Source: an uncultured Clostridia bacterium (GTDB taxonomy: Bacteria; Bacillota; Clostridia; Oscillospirales; Butyricicoccaceae). From it: DNA of 56,746 nucleotides. The stretch lies in NCBI GenBank assembly GCA_944375715.1, contig CALWAP010000009.1, positions 1-56,746 on the forward strand. The letters are read 5' to 3'. The position numbers and the translations under genes are program-made. This document shows, one piece after another, positions 35,034 through 44,576 of this stretch. Positions within the stretch are counted from its first letter, which is position 1, and every line of letters starts with the position of its first letter. The notes under the pieces are model-generated. The model was not told where the DNA came from. It made no database searches and worked only from the letters and a program-made list of their open reading frames with translations.

Positions 35034-35966
35034 ATGCTTAAACAGGTCATGGATCTTTTCGAAATACTTGACGACCCCCAGGCCAGCGGGGAGGCTGTAA
35101 AAAAGCTCTTTGAAGAGCACGGCTTCGGCGACTGCGTCGAAGTACAGACTCTTGAAAGCCAGAAGGGCGTCACCGATTTCGTAAGGATAATCATCAAAGG
35201 CACAAACGGCAAATTAAGCGGCGGTACGGCCCCCACCCTGGGCGTTACGGGACGCCTGGGCGGCCTGGGCGCAAGGCCCGAGCTCATAGGCTTTGTTTCC
35301 GACGGCGACGGCGCTTTGACGGCCCTTTCGGCGGCGCTCAAGCTCTGCCTTATGAAGAAAAAGGGCGACTGTCTGCCCGGCGACGTCATCGTCACCACCC
35401 ATGTCTGCCCCCACGCCCCCACGGCGCCCCATTTCCCCACTCCCTTCATGGGCTCCCCCGTTGAAATGGAGACCATCAACCGTCTGGAAGTCGAAATGGA
35501 TGTCGACGCCGTTCTGTCGGCCGACACCACCAAGGGCAACAAGATAATCTGCAAGCGCGGCTTTGCCATTTCCTGCCCCGTCAAGGAGGGCTACATACTC
35601 AAAGCCAGCGATGATCTGGTTGAAATCATGAGCCGTGTCACGGGCCAGCCCGCCTATGTATTCCCCCTGTCGATACAGGATATAACCCCCTACGGCAACG
35701 GCATATACCACATGAACAGCATACTCCAGCCCTCGGTCGCCACCTCTGCCCCCGTCGTCGGCATCGCCATCACCACCGAGACTCCGGTGGCCGGCTGCGC
35801 CACGGGAGCCACCCACCTGACCGATGTGGAGGAAGCCGCCCGCTTCATCGTCGAAGTGGCCAAGGACTTCACCTGCGGCAAATGCTCTTTCTATGACAAG
35901 GACGAATACGAAAAGATTTTGGAGCTTTACGGCGATCTCAGGCATTTCCAGAAAAAGCACAGGTAA
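35034..35966 (+). CDS. DUF1177-family protein
   Basis: A 310-residue cytosolic protein of the DUF1177 family, often encoded near peptide-transport or AroM-type genes; its activity is not established. Conserved stretches visible here: LFEILDDPQASGEAVK at the N-terminus, LGVTGRLGGLGARPELIGFV, the His-rich VIVTTHVCPHAPTAPHFP, which may bind a metal, and ITTETPVAGCATGATHLTD. GGAGAG lies before the ATG. Codon use is more GC-rich than in its neighbours. It stands alone, with a terminator shared with the convergent methyltransferase remnant. Confidence 0.85.
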   Translation: MLKQVMDLFEILDDPQASGEAVKKLFEEHGFGDCVEVQTLESQKGVTDFVRIIIKGTNGKLSGGTAPTLGVTGRLGGLGARPELIGFVSDGDGALTALSAALKLCLMKKKGDCLPGDVIVTTHVCPHAPTAPHFPTPFMGSPVEMETINRLEVEMDVDAVLSADTTKGNKIICKRGFAISCPVKEGYILKASDDLVEIMSRVTGQPAYVFPLSIQDITPYGNGIYHMNSILQPSVATSAPVVGIAITTETPVAGCATGATHLTDVEEAARFIVEVAKDFTCGKCSFYDKDEYEKILELYGDLRHFQKKHR

Positions 35967-35968
35967 TC

Positions 35969-35999
35969 AAAAAGCGGCGGGCCGGACCTGCCGCTTTTT
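35969..35999. terminator. Bidirectional terminator
   Basis: AAAAAGCGGC (35969-35978) and GCCGCTTTTT (35990-35999) between two convergent genes. Confidence 0.75.
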
Positions 36000-36804
36000 A
36001 TTTATCCTCCAGCTCAAAACGGTAAAGACGGTAAAGGCCGTTTGCCCATGAGTTGCCATAAAACAGCCTGAAAAGCGCCCTGTCGCATGGCTTGTACAGC
36101 CTGTCGCTCCACTCCCTGCCCGTAAAATAAAATACGCCGGCACAGCGGGCAAATGGCAGCTGCCTTTCAATTGCCTCGGGGCCGTCAAGCCCCCACTTTA
36201 TAACGGCCCCCATTTTGTTTACGGGGTTTTTGAGTTTCGACCATTTTACGGCGCTTTCGGAATAGGCGTCAAATATATACTCACATCTGCCGAACCTCTG
36301 CCTGAGCCCCTTCATAAGAGCGATATTTTCCTCATGGCTCAAATACATGCTCAGACCCTCGGACACGACTGCTACGGACACGCTTGGAGGTGCTATTATC
36401 CTGTCAAGCTAGCCCAGCTGCCTGACGTCGGCCGAAAGCATGCAGTAGCCGTCATTTTCCTTATAAAAGGCAGCCCTGGATCTTATAACCTCTGGCAGGT
36501 CCACATCGACCCACATAGAAGCTCCCTTGACCCTCAGCGCCCGGGAGTCCAGCCCGCAGCCCATGTGCACGACAAGAGCTCCGGGATTCCGCTCTAAAAA
36601 ACCTGCGACCAGGCGGTCGATCGCGGCTGCCCGTATGGCCATATATATGTCCAGGAAACGGCTGCGGGTATTTTTGTCAAAATCATACCCCGATTCCCTG
36701 ACTATCCTTTCGGCCATAGGGTCTTCGATTATATTTCCATACTTTCTTGCCGACGCCCTTCCGTAAAGAGGGATATAAAGCGTCTCCGACACCCCTTTGA
36801 GCAT
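35998..36804 (-). pseudogene. SAM-dependent methyltransferase (LCM-like) interrupted by TAG
   Basis: From ATG at 36804 (MLKGVSETLYIPLYGRASA; AGGAGG upstream) the frame codes for a leucine-carboxymethyltransferase-like enzyme: SAM-binding VVHMGCGLDSRAL, then VDVDLPEVI and LSADVRQLG. A TAG at 36409-36411 follows, after which the same frame continues for 136 codons with the expected C-terminal half (VVSEGLSMYLSHEENI; YIFDAYSES). The family often has Trp at the stop position (xxWLDRI), so a TGG-to-TAG change fits. The total of 268 residues is normal. No other decay is seen, so the change is recent, or the stop is read through. Confidence 0.8.
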
Positions 36805-36910
36805 GACGGCCTCCTTTCCTTTATATCGGCATGGCTGCAGTTGACCTTTATTTTTTATCCTGTTAAAATCTATCATATATCAAAACAAAACCCAAGGGAA
36901 AGGAAAAGAT

Positions 36911-38068
36911 ATGAAAAAGGTTTTTTCTCTGCTGCTTATTGCGGCCATGACGGCATCCTTGTGCGCCTGCTCACCCGTCGGCAAGGTGGAAATCCCCGAA
37001 GAGGCGGAAGAAAATGAAGAAGGTATGCAGCAAGATCCCCCAGAACTTTCCCCAGCGGAGGCAAAAGCCGCTGAAATACTGTCGGGCATGACAACCGAGC
37101 AGAAGGTGGGACAGATGTTTCTGGCACGGTGCCCCGAGCAGCAGGCCGCAGAGAAATGTGCGCAGTACGCTTTGGGCGGGTATATACTTTTTGGCAGGGA
37201 TTTTGAAAACAAAACCCCCGAGGAGGCAAAAGCCGGCATTGCCGCCTGCCAAAGCGCAAGCACAGTACCCATGATAATTGCCACCGACGAAGAAGGCGGC
37301 ACGGTAAACAGGGTCAGCCGCTACAAGCAATACCGCTCAAACCCCTTCCATTCTCCTTCCGAACTTTACGCCGAGGGCGGGCTTGATTTTATAATCAACG
37401 ATACGGCTGAAAAGTGCAGGCTTCTTCTGTCCCTGGGGGTAAATGTCAACATGGCCCCCGTCTGCGATATAACCACCGACCCCCAGGCCTTTATGTATAA
37501 CCGTTCTCTAAGACAGGACGCCGAAACCACCTCGCTTTATGCCTCGGTAGTAGCCAGCACCTGTAAAAGCGAGGGTATGGGCTGTGTGCTTAAGCATTTC
37601 CCCGGCTACGGCAACGCCGCCGATACCCATACGGGCGGGGCTTTGGACCAAAGGGACCTTGAAGAGTTTTACCAAAATGACTTCCTGCCCTTCAAAGCCG
37701 GCATTGACTCAGGGGCCGGCGCCGTGCTGGTCTGCCATAATACCGTAACAGCCATGGACAGCCAAAACCCCGCATCCCTTTCCCCTGAAGTACACCGTAT
37801 CTTAAGGGAAGAGCTGGGCTTTGACGGCGTGATCGTCACTGACGACCTTTATATGGAGGCAATAACCGGTATATTAACTCCCCAGCAGGCCGCGGTTTCG
37901 GCCGTTTTGGCCGGCAACGACCTTATATGCTGCACCGAGTTTGAGCTTCAGGTCCCCGCCGTTATTGAAGCCGTAAGTAACGGCACGATAAGCGAAAGCC
38001 GCATAGACGAAAGCGTCATGCGCATCCTTTTGTGGAAGATGGACCTGGGCATAATACCTCTTGAATAA
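36911..38068 (+). CDS. Glycoside hydrolase family 3 lipoprotein (NagZ-like beta-N-acetylhexosaminidase)
   Basis: A 385-residue secreted lipoprotein: signal peptide MKKVFSLLLIAAMTASLCAC with lipobox SLCAC, then an acidic linker and the GH3 barrel from ~residue 55. Typical segments: LSGMTTEQKVGQMF, the NagZ signature KHFPGYGNAADTHTG with the His-Asp acid/base pair region, and the nucleophile Asp in VIVTDDLYMEAI. It should cleave N-acetylglucosamine from wall fragments outside the cell. AAGGAAAAGAT precedes the ATG; the gene diverges from the methyltransferase remnant and is closed by a terminator. Confidence 0.93.
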   Translation: MKKVFSLLLIAAMTASLCACSPVGKVEIPEEAEENEEGMQQDPPELSPAEAKAAEILSGMTTEQKVGQMFLARCPEQQAAEKCAQYALGGYILFGRDFENKTPEEAKAGIAACQSASTVPMIIATDEEGGTVNRVSRYKQYRSNPFHSPSELYAEGGLDFIINDTAEKCRLLLSLGVNVNMAPVCDITTDPQAFMYNRSLRQDAETTSLYASVVASTCKSEGMGCVLKHFPGYGNAADTHTGGALDQRDLEEFYQNDFLPFKAGIDSGAGAVLVCHNTVTAMDSQNPASLSPEVHRILREELGFDGVIVTDDLYMEAITGILTPQQAAVSAVLAGNDLICCTEFELQVPAVIEAVSNGTISESRIDESVMRILLWKMDLGIIPLE

Positions 38069-38070
38069 TT

Positions 38071-38098
38071 AAAAAAGCCGCCATACGGCGGCTTTTTT
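38071..38098. terminator. Bidirectional terminator between GH3 and patatin genes
   Basis: AAAAAAGCCGCC (38071-38082) and GGCGGCTTTTTT (38087-38098) around ATAC. Confidence 0.85.
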
Positions 38099-38099
38099 C

Positions 38100-39233
38100 T
38101 TATTTTGGGAAGGCGGCCTTTACATAGCCGTCAAAAAGAATATCGCACCCGTCGGGCTTCCGGGGGGCAAAATCCCTTACCTTTTCAACAAGCTCGGGGA
38201 ACCTGTAAAAGGCAAAGCGGTCCAGACCCATGGCGGAAGCCCGCTTTTCGGACAGGGCTGTTATAATATCGCCGTAGGAGGCCTTTTCATCCAGATTAAG
38301 GCGTGACGCAGCTTTAGGCAGCAGTTTTTCAAAAAGAACCCTTTGGACATCACCTTTTATCTTTATTTTAAAACTCTCTGCCGCTTTGAGTATAAACTCC
38401 CGCTCCATCATAAGCAAAGCCTTTGGGTTTTGAGGCGGGGTCAATATATAATACTTTGTCCCCCAAAGCCCTCTGAGGGCGCGCATGGCGTCAAAATACC
38501 CCATTTTTATATTCCGCTTCGACACCTCGGGGGAAAAGCGCATAAGTGAACCCAGGTCCTCCGACGGAACTACCGTTATCACCCGCGGATCGCTCTCGTC
38601 ATACCTCGTTATGCCTACGGCGTTGGTCCTGACGGCTATGACCTTCCGGCAGCCCCTCTCCAGCAGCATATTTACAGGACAGTTGTCGTATACCCCGCCG
38701 TCGACAAAATGGCTCCCGCCAAGGCTGACCCGCTGGAAACCGGGAAAGGCCGCGCTGGCTAAAATATATGTCTTGATATTCTCAAGTCCCATATCCTTTT
38801 TGAATATCTCCACCGGCTTAAGCTCGGGCAGGGCAAAGGTCACTATGCCGAAATCCATAGGGCTTGCCATGAGCTTTTGAGGGTCAATATAGTCATCAAT
38901 TATTTTTTTCATGTTGGTGTTGTCTATGCCGCCTTCGGAAAACACCTGGCGGACAGCCTCCAGGATGCTGACAAAGCCTTTGAGATCAAGCTTCTGGAGG
39001 TCGGCGTATATAAGTTTTTCGTCATCGGGGGTAAAAACGTCGCTGCCGCTGACCCTTTGCCACAGCTCCATGGCCTTTTCAAAATCCCCCTGGGCAAACA
39101 TAGCGGCATTCATGGCACCTATCGACGTGCCGGCAATGGCGGCAGGAATGTTCCCCGTCTCGACACAGGCCTGAAGGGCGCCCATGTGGAAGGCGCCTTT
39201 GGCGCCGCCGCCTTCCAAAGCTATACCTAACAT
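38100..39233 (-). CDS. Patatin-like phospholipase
   Basis: A 377-residue lipid acyl hydrolase. The oxyanion loop GGGAKGAFHMGAL, the nucleophile elbow GTSIGAMN with the catalytic Ser (~residue 38) and the DGG dyad (SHFVDGGVYDNCPVN) are all present, so the enzyme should be active on phospholipids or other esters. The N-terminus lacks a signal peptide, suggesting a cytosolic or peripheral location. The C-terminal ~130 residues are helical and not assigned. GAGGTAAT precedes the ATG. Single gene. Confidence 0.92.
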   Translation of the reverse strand: MLGIALEGGGAKGAFHMGALQACVETGNIPAAIAGTSIGAMNAAMFAQGDFEKAMELWQRVSGSDVFTPDDEKLIYADLQKLDLKGFVSILEAVRQVFSEGGIDNTNMKKIIDDYIDPQKLMASPMDFGIVTFALPELKPVEIFKKDMGLENIKTYILASAAFPGFQRVSLGGSHFVDGGVYDNCPVNMLLERGCRKVIAVRTNAVGITRYDESDPRVITVVPSEDLGSLMRFSPEVSKRNIKMGYFDAMRALRGLWGTKYYILTPPQNPKALLMMEREFILKAAESFKIKIKGDVQRVLFEKLLPKAASRLNLDEKASYGDIITALSEKRASAMGLDRFAFYRFPELVEKVRDFAPRKPDGCDILFDGYVKAAFPK

Positions 39234-39252
39234 AAATTACCTCCGTTTTCAA

Positions 39253-39280
39253 AAAGAGGACGCCCGAAGGCGTCCTCTTT
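39253..39280 (-). terminator. Terminator of the EF-G-like gene
   Basis: AAAGAGGACGCC (39253-39264) and GGCGTCCTCTTT (39269-39280) around CGAA; T run on the minus strand. Confidence 0.8.
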
Positions 39281-39294
39281 GGTGTTTTGGAATA

Positions 39295-41376
39295 CTACTC
39301 GTCGCTGTCGTCCTTTTCCTGGCTCTCGGCGATGACCTTTTCCTGAACTGCGGGAGGAGCTTCCTCATAACGCTCAAACTTGCTTGTGAAGCTGCCCCTG
39401 CCCTGGGTCATGGAGCGCAGGGTAATGGCGTAGTCGGCTATTTCGGCCATGGGAGCCTCGGCCTCGATCATCTGAAGGCCGCCCTCGACGGGAGTCATGC
39501 CCATGATACGGCCACGGCGCTTGTTGAGGTCGCCGATGACATCGCCCATATAGCTGTCGGGGACATAAACCTTAAGGGAGCATACAGGCTCCAAAATGAC
39601 GGGGTTGGCCTGGGGTATGCCGGCCTTGTAGGCCAGCCTTGCTGCCATCTTGAAGGAAAGCTCGTTGGAGTCGACATCATGGTAGGAACCGTCGGTCAAT
39701 GTGGCCTTTAAGCCGACCATGGGATATCCGGCCAGGACGCCGTGGGCCATGGCCTCCCTGATGCCCTTCTCAACGGCGGGGTGGAAGTTCTTGGGAACGC
39801 TGCCGCCGAAGATGGTCTCTTCAAAGATGAAATCCTCGTCGCCGTCGTAAATGGGCTCGAAGTCCATCTTGACATGGCCGTACTGACCGTGGCCGCCCGA
39901 CTGCTTTTTATGCTTGCCTTCGACGCTGACCTTTTTGCGGATCTTCTCCCTGTAAGGCACCTTCGGGGCCGAAAGCTCGACATCGACGCCGAACTTGTTT
40001 TTCAGCTTGGAGCAGAGGACATCTATATGTATGTCGCCGGCGCCCGAAATTATGAGCTGCTTTGTTTCGGCATTGTTGACAAGGGTAAAGGCAGGGTCTT
40101 CGTCACGCAGCTTGTTGAGGCCAGAGGCTATCTTTTCCTCGCCGCCCTTTACCTTGGGGGCAATAGCCCTGGAGTAGCATGGCTCGGCAAAATCTATGCC
40201 ATGGAGCTTTATATTGATGCCGCTTGCGCACAGGGTGTCGCCCGTTGCGGTGTTGGTCAGCTTGGAAACGGCGCCTATGTCGCCGCAGCCTATCTTGTCG
40301 ACCTCGATATTCTTCTTGCCCTTGACGATGTAAATGTGCCCCATCTTTTCAGAAGCGCCCGTGCGGGAATTGACAAGGGTCATATCAGGGGTCAGATCGC
40401 CGCTCATTACCTTGAAGAAGGAGAACCTGCCGTATTGGTCGGCAATGGTCTTGAAGACGAACAAAACGGTCTTGCCCTGGGGGTCGTACTTGAGTTCGAC
40501 TTCCTCGCCTTCCTCATTGACGCCCTTTTCGACCCTTACCTCGTTGGGGGAAGGAGCATAATTGATTATGGCTCTCAAAAGGTCCATGGTGCCCAGGCCG
40601 CTGAAAGCCGAACCGCATATAACGGGGGCGATATCGCCGTTAAGTACGCCCTGACGCAGGCCGGCCAGGATCTCCTCGGTGGTGAAACTTTCGCCGGCGA
40701 AATACTTCTCCAGCATTTCCTCGGAGCTTTCGGCGACGCTCTCTATAAGGTTGCCCCTGAGCCTTTCGACCTTTTCCTTCTTGCTGTCGGGTACCTCATG
40801 CTCGGTTATCTTGCCGTTTTCAGATTTATAGAACACCTGCGAAAGCAGGTTTACAACGCCTTCCGACTTGCCGTTTTCGTCAAACAGAGGAATGACGAAA
40901 GGAGTTACGCTGTGGCCGAAGGCATCGCGCAGGCTTTCATACGCCTTTTCATAGTCGGCGTTTTCCTCATCGACCTTGGATATGTAGAAAAAGGCGGGCA
41001 GCTTCTGCTTCTGTACTGCCTTCCATGCCTTTTCGGTGCCGACGGCGCAGCCGTTTTTAGCCGAAACGACAATGATACCGGCGTCGGCCACCCTCATGGC
41101 CTGGGCTACCTCGCCCTCAAAGTCAAAGTATCCCGGAGTATCCAGGACATTTATAATGTTGCCCTTAAATTCGACGGGCGCTACCGAAAGCTGTATTGAA
41201 AACTGACGCTTTATCTCCTCGGCGTCAAAGTCGCTGACTGTATTTCCGTCGGCCACCTTACCCATGCGGTCTATTCCGCCGGTCATGAAGAGCATGCTCT
41301 CCAGAAGGGAGGTCTTGCCGTCGCCGCCGTGCCCCAGCAGGCAGACGTTCCTGATCTTATCCAATGTGTAGGCCAT
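39295..41376 (-). CDS. Elongation factor G-like GTPase (FusA2 type)
   Basis: A 693-residue EF-G paralogue. The P-loop is GHGGDGKTS in place of the GHIDAGKTT of true EF-G, G3 is DTPGY where EF-G has DTPGH, and G4 is SKVD in place of NKxD. The missing His after DTPG, normally the catalytic residue, and the altered G4 suggest changed GTP hydrolysis. Domains II-V follow (CGSAFSGLGTMDLLRAI; KQSGGHGQYGHVKM, which is the EF-G domain IV signature; GGLQMIEAEAPMAEI). Such paralogues are common in Clostridia; their job on the ribosome is not settled. AGGAGAGAG is the ribosome site. Single gene. Confidence 0.9.
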   Translation of the reverse strand: MAYTLDKIRNVCLLGHGGDGKTSLLESMLFMTGGIDRMGKVADGNTVSDFDAEEIKRQFSIQLSVAPVEFKGNIINVLDTPGYFDFEGEVAQAMRVADAGIIVVSAKNGCAVGTEKAWKAVQKQKLPAFFYISKVDEENADYEKAYESLRDAFGHSVTPFVIPLFDENGKSEGVVNLLSQVFYKSENGKITEHEVPDSKKEKVERLRGNLIESVAESSEEMLEKYFAGESFTTEEILAGLRQGVLNGDIAPVICGSAFSGLGTMDLLRAIINYAPSPNEVRVEKGVNEEGEEVELKYDPQGKTVLFVFKTIADQYGRFSFFKVMSGDLTPDMTLVNSRTGASEKMGHIYIVKGKKNIEVDKIGCGDIGAVSKLTNTATGDTLCASGINIKLHGIDFAEPCYSRAIAPKVKGGEEKIASGLNKLRDEDPAFTLVNNAETKQLIISGAGDIHIDVLCSKLKNKFGVDVELSAPKVPYREKIRKKVSVEGKHKKQSGGHGQYGHVKMDFEPIYDGDEDFIFEETIFGGSVPKNFHPAVEKGIREAMAHGVLAGYPMVGLKATLTDGSYHDVDSNELSFKMAARLAYKAGIPQANPVILEPVCSLKVYVPDSYMGDVIGDLNKRRGRIMGMTPVEGGLQMIEAEAPMAEIADYAITLRSMTQGRGSFTSKFERYEEAPPAVQEKVIAESQEKDDSDE

Positions 41377-41473
41377 GTGTTTTCTCTCTCCTTTATTGTA
41401 GATTGAACTTACTCACCGATGGTACTTATTATATAATAACCTCCGGCGCTTTTCAATATTTTTTATGCAGGTT

Positions 41474-43624
41474 TCATCTGTTTGTCATGAAAGCCGAGGT
41501 AAACCACACAGGCAGGCACCATACCAGCATATAAAGCATCATATTTCCCACCGATGCCAGATACAGCTTGCCCGAAGCCGCCAGGAAGTACATGGTTATC
41601 ATACCCAGGACCGTGCAGGCGCAGCCGCAGAAGGTGTTTAGCCTGACAGAAGAAACAAGCCCCTTGGCCGTACCTATGGTTTCGGCAAAGGCAAGGATGC
41701 TGTCACGGGTCAGTATGGCGCACACCGGCTCCTCACGCCCTATCTCCTCCTGCCAATAGGCCTCCCTCATATTTATTTCAGGTATGTTTACAAGCGACTT
41801 TTTCACGGCAAAGCGGTTCTCCACCATACGCTCACTTATGGTAAAGTCTTTTATGGCCAGGTCAGCTATAACGCCGCATCTGCCCAGCACCCCGAATGCG
41901 GCGTAAGGTTGGGGCTGCACTGTATATTTAAGGGTAAATATGGCCGCCAGGCGGGAGTTTACCGCAAGAAATACTGCGTTTTTCTTGTCGCTTCCTTCAT
42001 GAATAAGCACTCCCATGCCGCTTAGGAAAGCCGCAGAACCTATGAGCACCCTGTCGCCATGAACCGTCGCCTGTATACCTCCGTCGTAATATTTTACATC
42101 CGATGCCTTTCGGGGCACAAGGTACTGCTCCCTGGCCAGGTCACCAAAGGCTTTTGCTATGCCTCCTCCTATGTCGCGCATAACTGCGGCGGCATCGGCC
42201 AGGGCCTGCTCCATCGTGACCGCCTGGGAGGTTATCTTCATCCCCGCTATATGCACCGATCCCAGAGGGAATATGTCGCTGTCAGAAAGTACCACCCTTT
42301 TTACCCAGGAAAGCCTTAAGGCCGTGCGGTGGTTAATAAGCGCGGCTCCCGACGCGAACAAACGCTTGGTCCCCTTTTCCCATGGCCATGCGCCCGCAAG
42401 GCAAAGGCTCCAGGAGCCAAGGCAGCAGCTTATTGCCGCAAGGCTTTGAAGGAACCCTTCCCCCTTGCCGGGACCAAAGGCCGCCACCGCGGCCAGCACA
42501 ACGGCAGCTATGATGGACGCCGGAGCCAGCGCCATGCCGCATTTTTCCGAAAAATCCCGCTCGCATACATCCAGCGGCTCGGCCCAGGCATTCTGGTCGG
42601 TTTTTACAGCTCCGCCGAATTTTTTGCCCCCCACCGACTTTACGGCAGTAGGCACTGCCGATATCTCCATACATTTATACGTCCTGCGCAATGAAACGGC
42701 CTTTTTCCTCTTGCCCAAAAGGGCAAAGAAGCATATGGAAAGGCATATGGCCGACATAGGCTCGCCAGAACACAGACCGAAGGCCGTGCAGGCCGAGTAT
42801 ACATCCAGCACAATACACGCAAAAGCCGTCATACTGTCACAGGTCGGGCGCAGCTTCAAAAGCCGCCATACTCCTGCCGTCAGCGGCTCCCAGCACAAAA
42901 CCGTGCCCAAGGCGGCAAAGCCTGCCGACAAAGCGGGCAGCAGCGCCCCGGCCGCTTCGGTTTTAAGGGCCGGCACGGGAAGGCTCTGCCTGAAAGCGAT
43001 AACCATGCAGGCAAGGCACAAAAAACCGATGACCAGCAGCCTCAGAGACATACCCACCAGCTTGCGCCCCAGCTTTTTAACAGCCTTTGTCGGGTCGTCA
43101 AAGGGCACATTGAGAAAATCGTAAAGCAGGGGTTCCGGAGGTTCCTCTTCCTCCTCTTCTTCCTCTATGTAAAATTCCTCATCATCCTTAACGGGATAAG
43201 GTGCAAAGCCGTCTTCCCGTTCTTCATCATCCTCAGGCCGTTTTTTCTTAAAAAGTATGACCCGTCTGCCGGGGGCGTTGTCTTCGCCGGAAATAGATGC
43301 CTCCGGCTCTATTTCTTCCCCGTCCGCATGTTTCTTTTCCTTTACGGCAGGCCTGAAGAAGGTCACCCTGCCTGCTTCCTGCCTTTTGCCTTCCTCGTGT
43401 TTCCCGGGCGCCTCGGCCAAATGCGCCGCCCCTTCTTCCCCGGTATTTTTCCCGTCCATGTCTTCTTTTTCCCGGGTCATGGCTTTTTCTTCCTCCCGGG
43501 CATCGTCTTTCTTTCCGCCGGCATCGGGGCCTTCTATGGCTTTGCCATCCCTTTCGGCCTTGACCTCGGCTATTATATCCTCAAGGGAAAAGCTTTCATG
43601 CCCTCCCTTTTCCTTATCGCTCAA
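41474..43624 (-). CDS. P-type-ATPase-like membrane protein lacking the catalytic Asp
   Basis: A 716-residue protein. Residues 1-~165 are cytosolic and highly charged, ending in an acidic run (EEEEEEEEPPEPLLYDFLN). Then come membrane pairs (LLVIGFLCLACMVIAF; LAPASIIAAVVLAAVAAF; CTVLGMITMYFLAAS) in the order of a heavy-metal P-type ATPase, and a cytosolic loop matching its P and N domains. Where the enzyme has DKTGT the loop reads VVLSDSDIFPLGSVHI, without the phosphorylated Asp-Lys pair, and no TGE or GDGxND motif is seen. DGGIQATVHGDRVLIGSAAF mimics the N-domain. It cannot work as a normal pump and is more likely a sensor, scaffold or regulator. Four bases separate it from rlmB upstream. Confidence 0.8.
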   Translation of the reverse strand: MSDKEKGGHESFSLEDIIAEVKAERDGKAIEGPDAGGKKDDAREEEKAMTREKEDMDGKNTGEEGAAHLAEAPGKHEEGKRQEAGRVTFFRPAVKEKKHADGEEIEPEASISGEDNAPGRRVILFKKKRPEDDEEREDGFAPYPVKDDEEFYIEEEEEEEEPPEPLLYDFLNVPFDDPTKAVKKLGRKLVGMSLRLLVIGFLCLACMVIAFRQSLPVPALKTEAAGALLPALSAGFAALGTVLCWEPLTAGVWRLLKLRPTCDSMTAFACIVLDVYSACTAFGLCSGEPMSAICLSICFFALLGKRKKAVSLRRTYKCMEISAVPTAVKSVGGKKFGGAVKTDQNAWAEPLDVCERDFSEKCGMALAPASIIAAVVLAAVAAFGPGKGEGFLQSLAAISCCLGSWSLCLAGAWPWEKGTKRLFASGAALINHRTALRLSWVKRVVLSDSDIFPLGSVHIAGMKITSQAVTMEQALADAAAVMRDIGGGIAKAFGDLAREQYLVPRKASDVKYYDGGIQATVHGDRVLIGSAAFLSGMGVLIHEGSDKKNAVFLAVNSRLAAIFTLKYTVQPQPYAAFGVLGRCGVIADLAIKDFTISERMVENRFAVKKSLVNIPEINMREAYWQEEIGREEPVCAILTRDSILAFAETIGTAKGLVSSVRLNTFCGCACTVLGMITMYFLAASGKLYLASVGNMMLYMLVWCLPVWFTSAFMTNR

Positions 43625-43628
43625 AAAA

Positions 43629-44453
43629 TCACCTGTTATCCCTTTGTCTGAAAGCCTCGTAAAGCAGTACTGCCGACGCGTTGGAAGCGTTCAGAGATTC
43701 TATCCTGCCCTTTTGAGGCACGCTGACCGTAAAGTCGCACAGCTCCCTGACCTGCCTTGACACCCCTTCGCCCTCGGCCCCTATGACTATTGCCAGAGGC
43801 AGGGTCATGTCGCAGTCGTACATTGTCCTGCCGCCCATATCAGCCGCCACGACGAAAACTCCCTTCTCTTTAAGCCCCCTGACGGCCGAGGCGGTGTTCT
43901 GGCACTTGGCCACCGGAAGATACTCCAAGGCCCCGGCAGCTGCCTTGGCACAGGCAGCGTTAAGTCCTGCGCTGCGCCTTTTGGGTATTATTACGCCGTG
44001 GGCCCCGGCGATTTCGGCGGAGCGTATTATAGCCCCCAGGTTGTGGGGATCGGTTATGCCGTCACATATTATAATAAGCGGCTTTTCATTCCGGCTGCGC
44101 GCCAGCTCCAGGATATCTTCAACACTCGAATATTCCGAAGCGGCGCACAGGGCTATGATGCCCTGATGAGCGCTTGTAAGCGAAAGCCTGTCCAGCTTGC
44201 GCCTGTCGCACTCCTGAGCTGTTATGCCTTTTTCCCTGGCTTTTGCGATTATATGTCCCACCGTCTTATGAGAACCCGAGGCAAAAAGTATCTTGTCTAT
44301 TTCCCTTCCGCTCTCCAAAGCCTCCCATACGGCATTTTTTCCTTCTATCGTAAGCTCCTGTTCGCCGCTTCCATCAATATATCTTCCAGCATTTTCCGCG
44401 CCGCTTCTGCGGCCCTTTCCGAACCTTATGTCACCATGATTTCTTCTTTCCAA
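43629..44453 (-). CDS. rlmB: 23S rRNA (guanosine-2'-O)-methyltransferase RlmB
   Basis: SPOUT-class methyltransferase for 23S rRNA G2251. I choose a TTG start at 44453 since GGAGG lies eight bases upstream; a GTG three codons earlier overlaps that site. After a ~30-residue basic leader come the L30-like substrate domain (LTIEGKNAVWEALESGREID; LTSAHQGIIAL) and the knotted SAM-binding domain: DGITDPHNLGAIIRSAEIAG, VIGAEGEGVSRQV and IESLNASNASAVLLYE, all diagnostic. Forms a two-gene unit with the P-type-ATPase-like gene. Confidence 0.94.
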   Translation of the reverse strand: MERRNHGDIRFGKGRRSGAENAGRYIDGSGEQELTIEGKNAVWEALESGREIDKILFASGSHKTVGHIIAKAREKGITAQECDRRKLDRLSLTSAHQGIIALCAASEYSSVEDILELARSRNEKPLIIICDGITDPHNLGAIIRSAEIAGAHGVIIPKRRSAGLNAACAKAAAGALEYLPVAKCQNTASAVRGLKEKGVFVVAADMGGRTMYDCDMTLPLAIVIGAEGEGVSRQVRELCDFTVSVPQKGRIESLNASNASAVLLYEAFRQRDNR

Positions 44454-44576
44454 ACAAGGCACCTCCGCGCCCGCGCCATATGCGGGTAATCACATTTTAT
44501 TTTAACACGGTCCAACATTTTTTTAAACATCAATATGAGCTTTTTGTTCCGTCTTTTCCTAAATGTTCATTTATTG

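Noticed and set aside
36409-36411. Pyrrolysine codon
   Set aside because: No pyl genes or methylamine methyltransferase context in the window; the protein is LCM-like and Trp is expected at this site.
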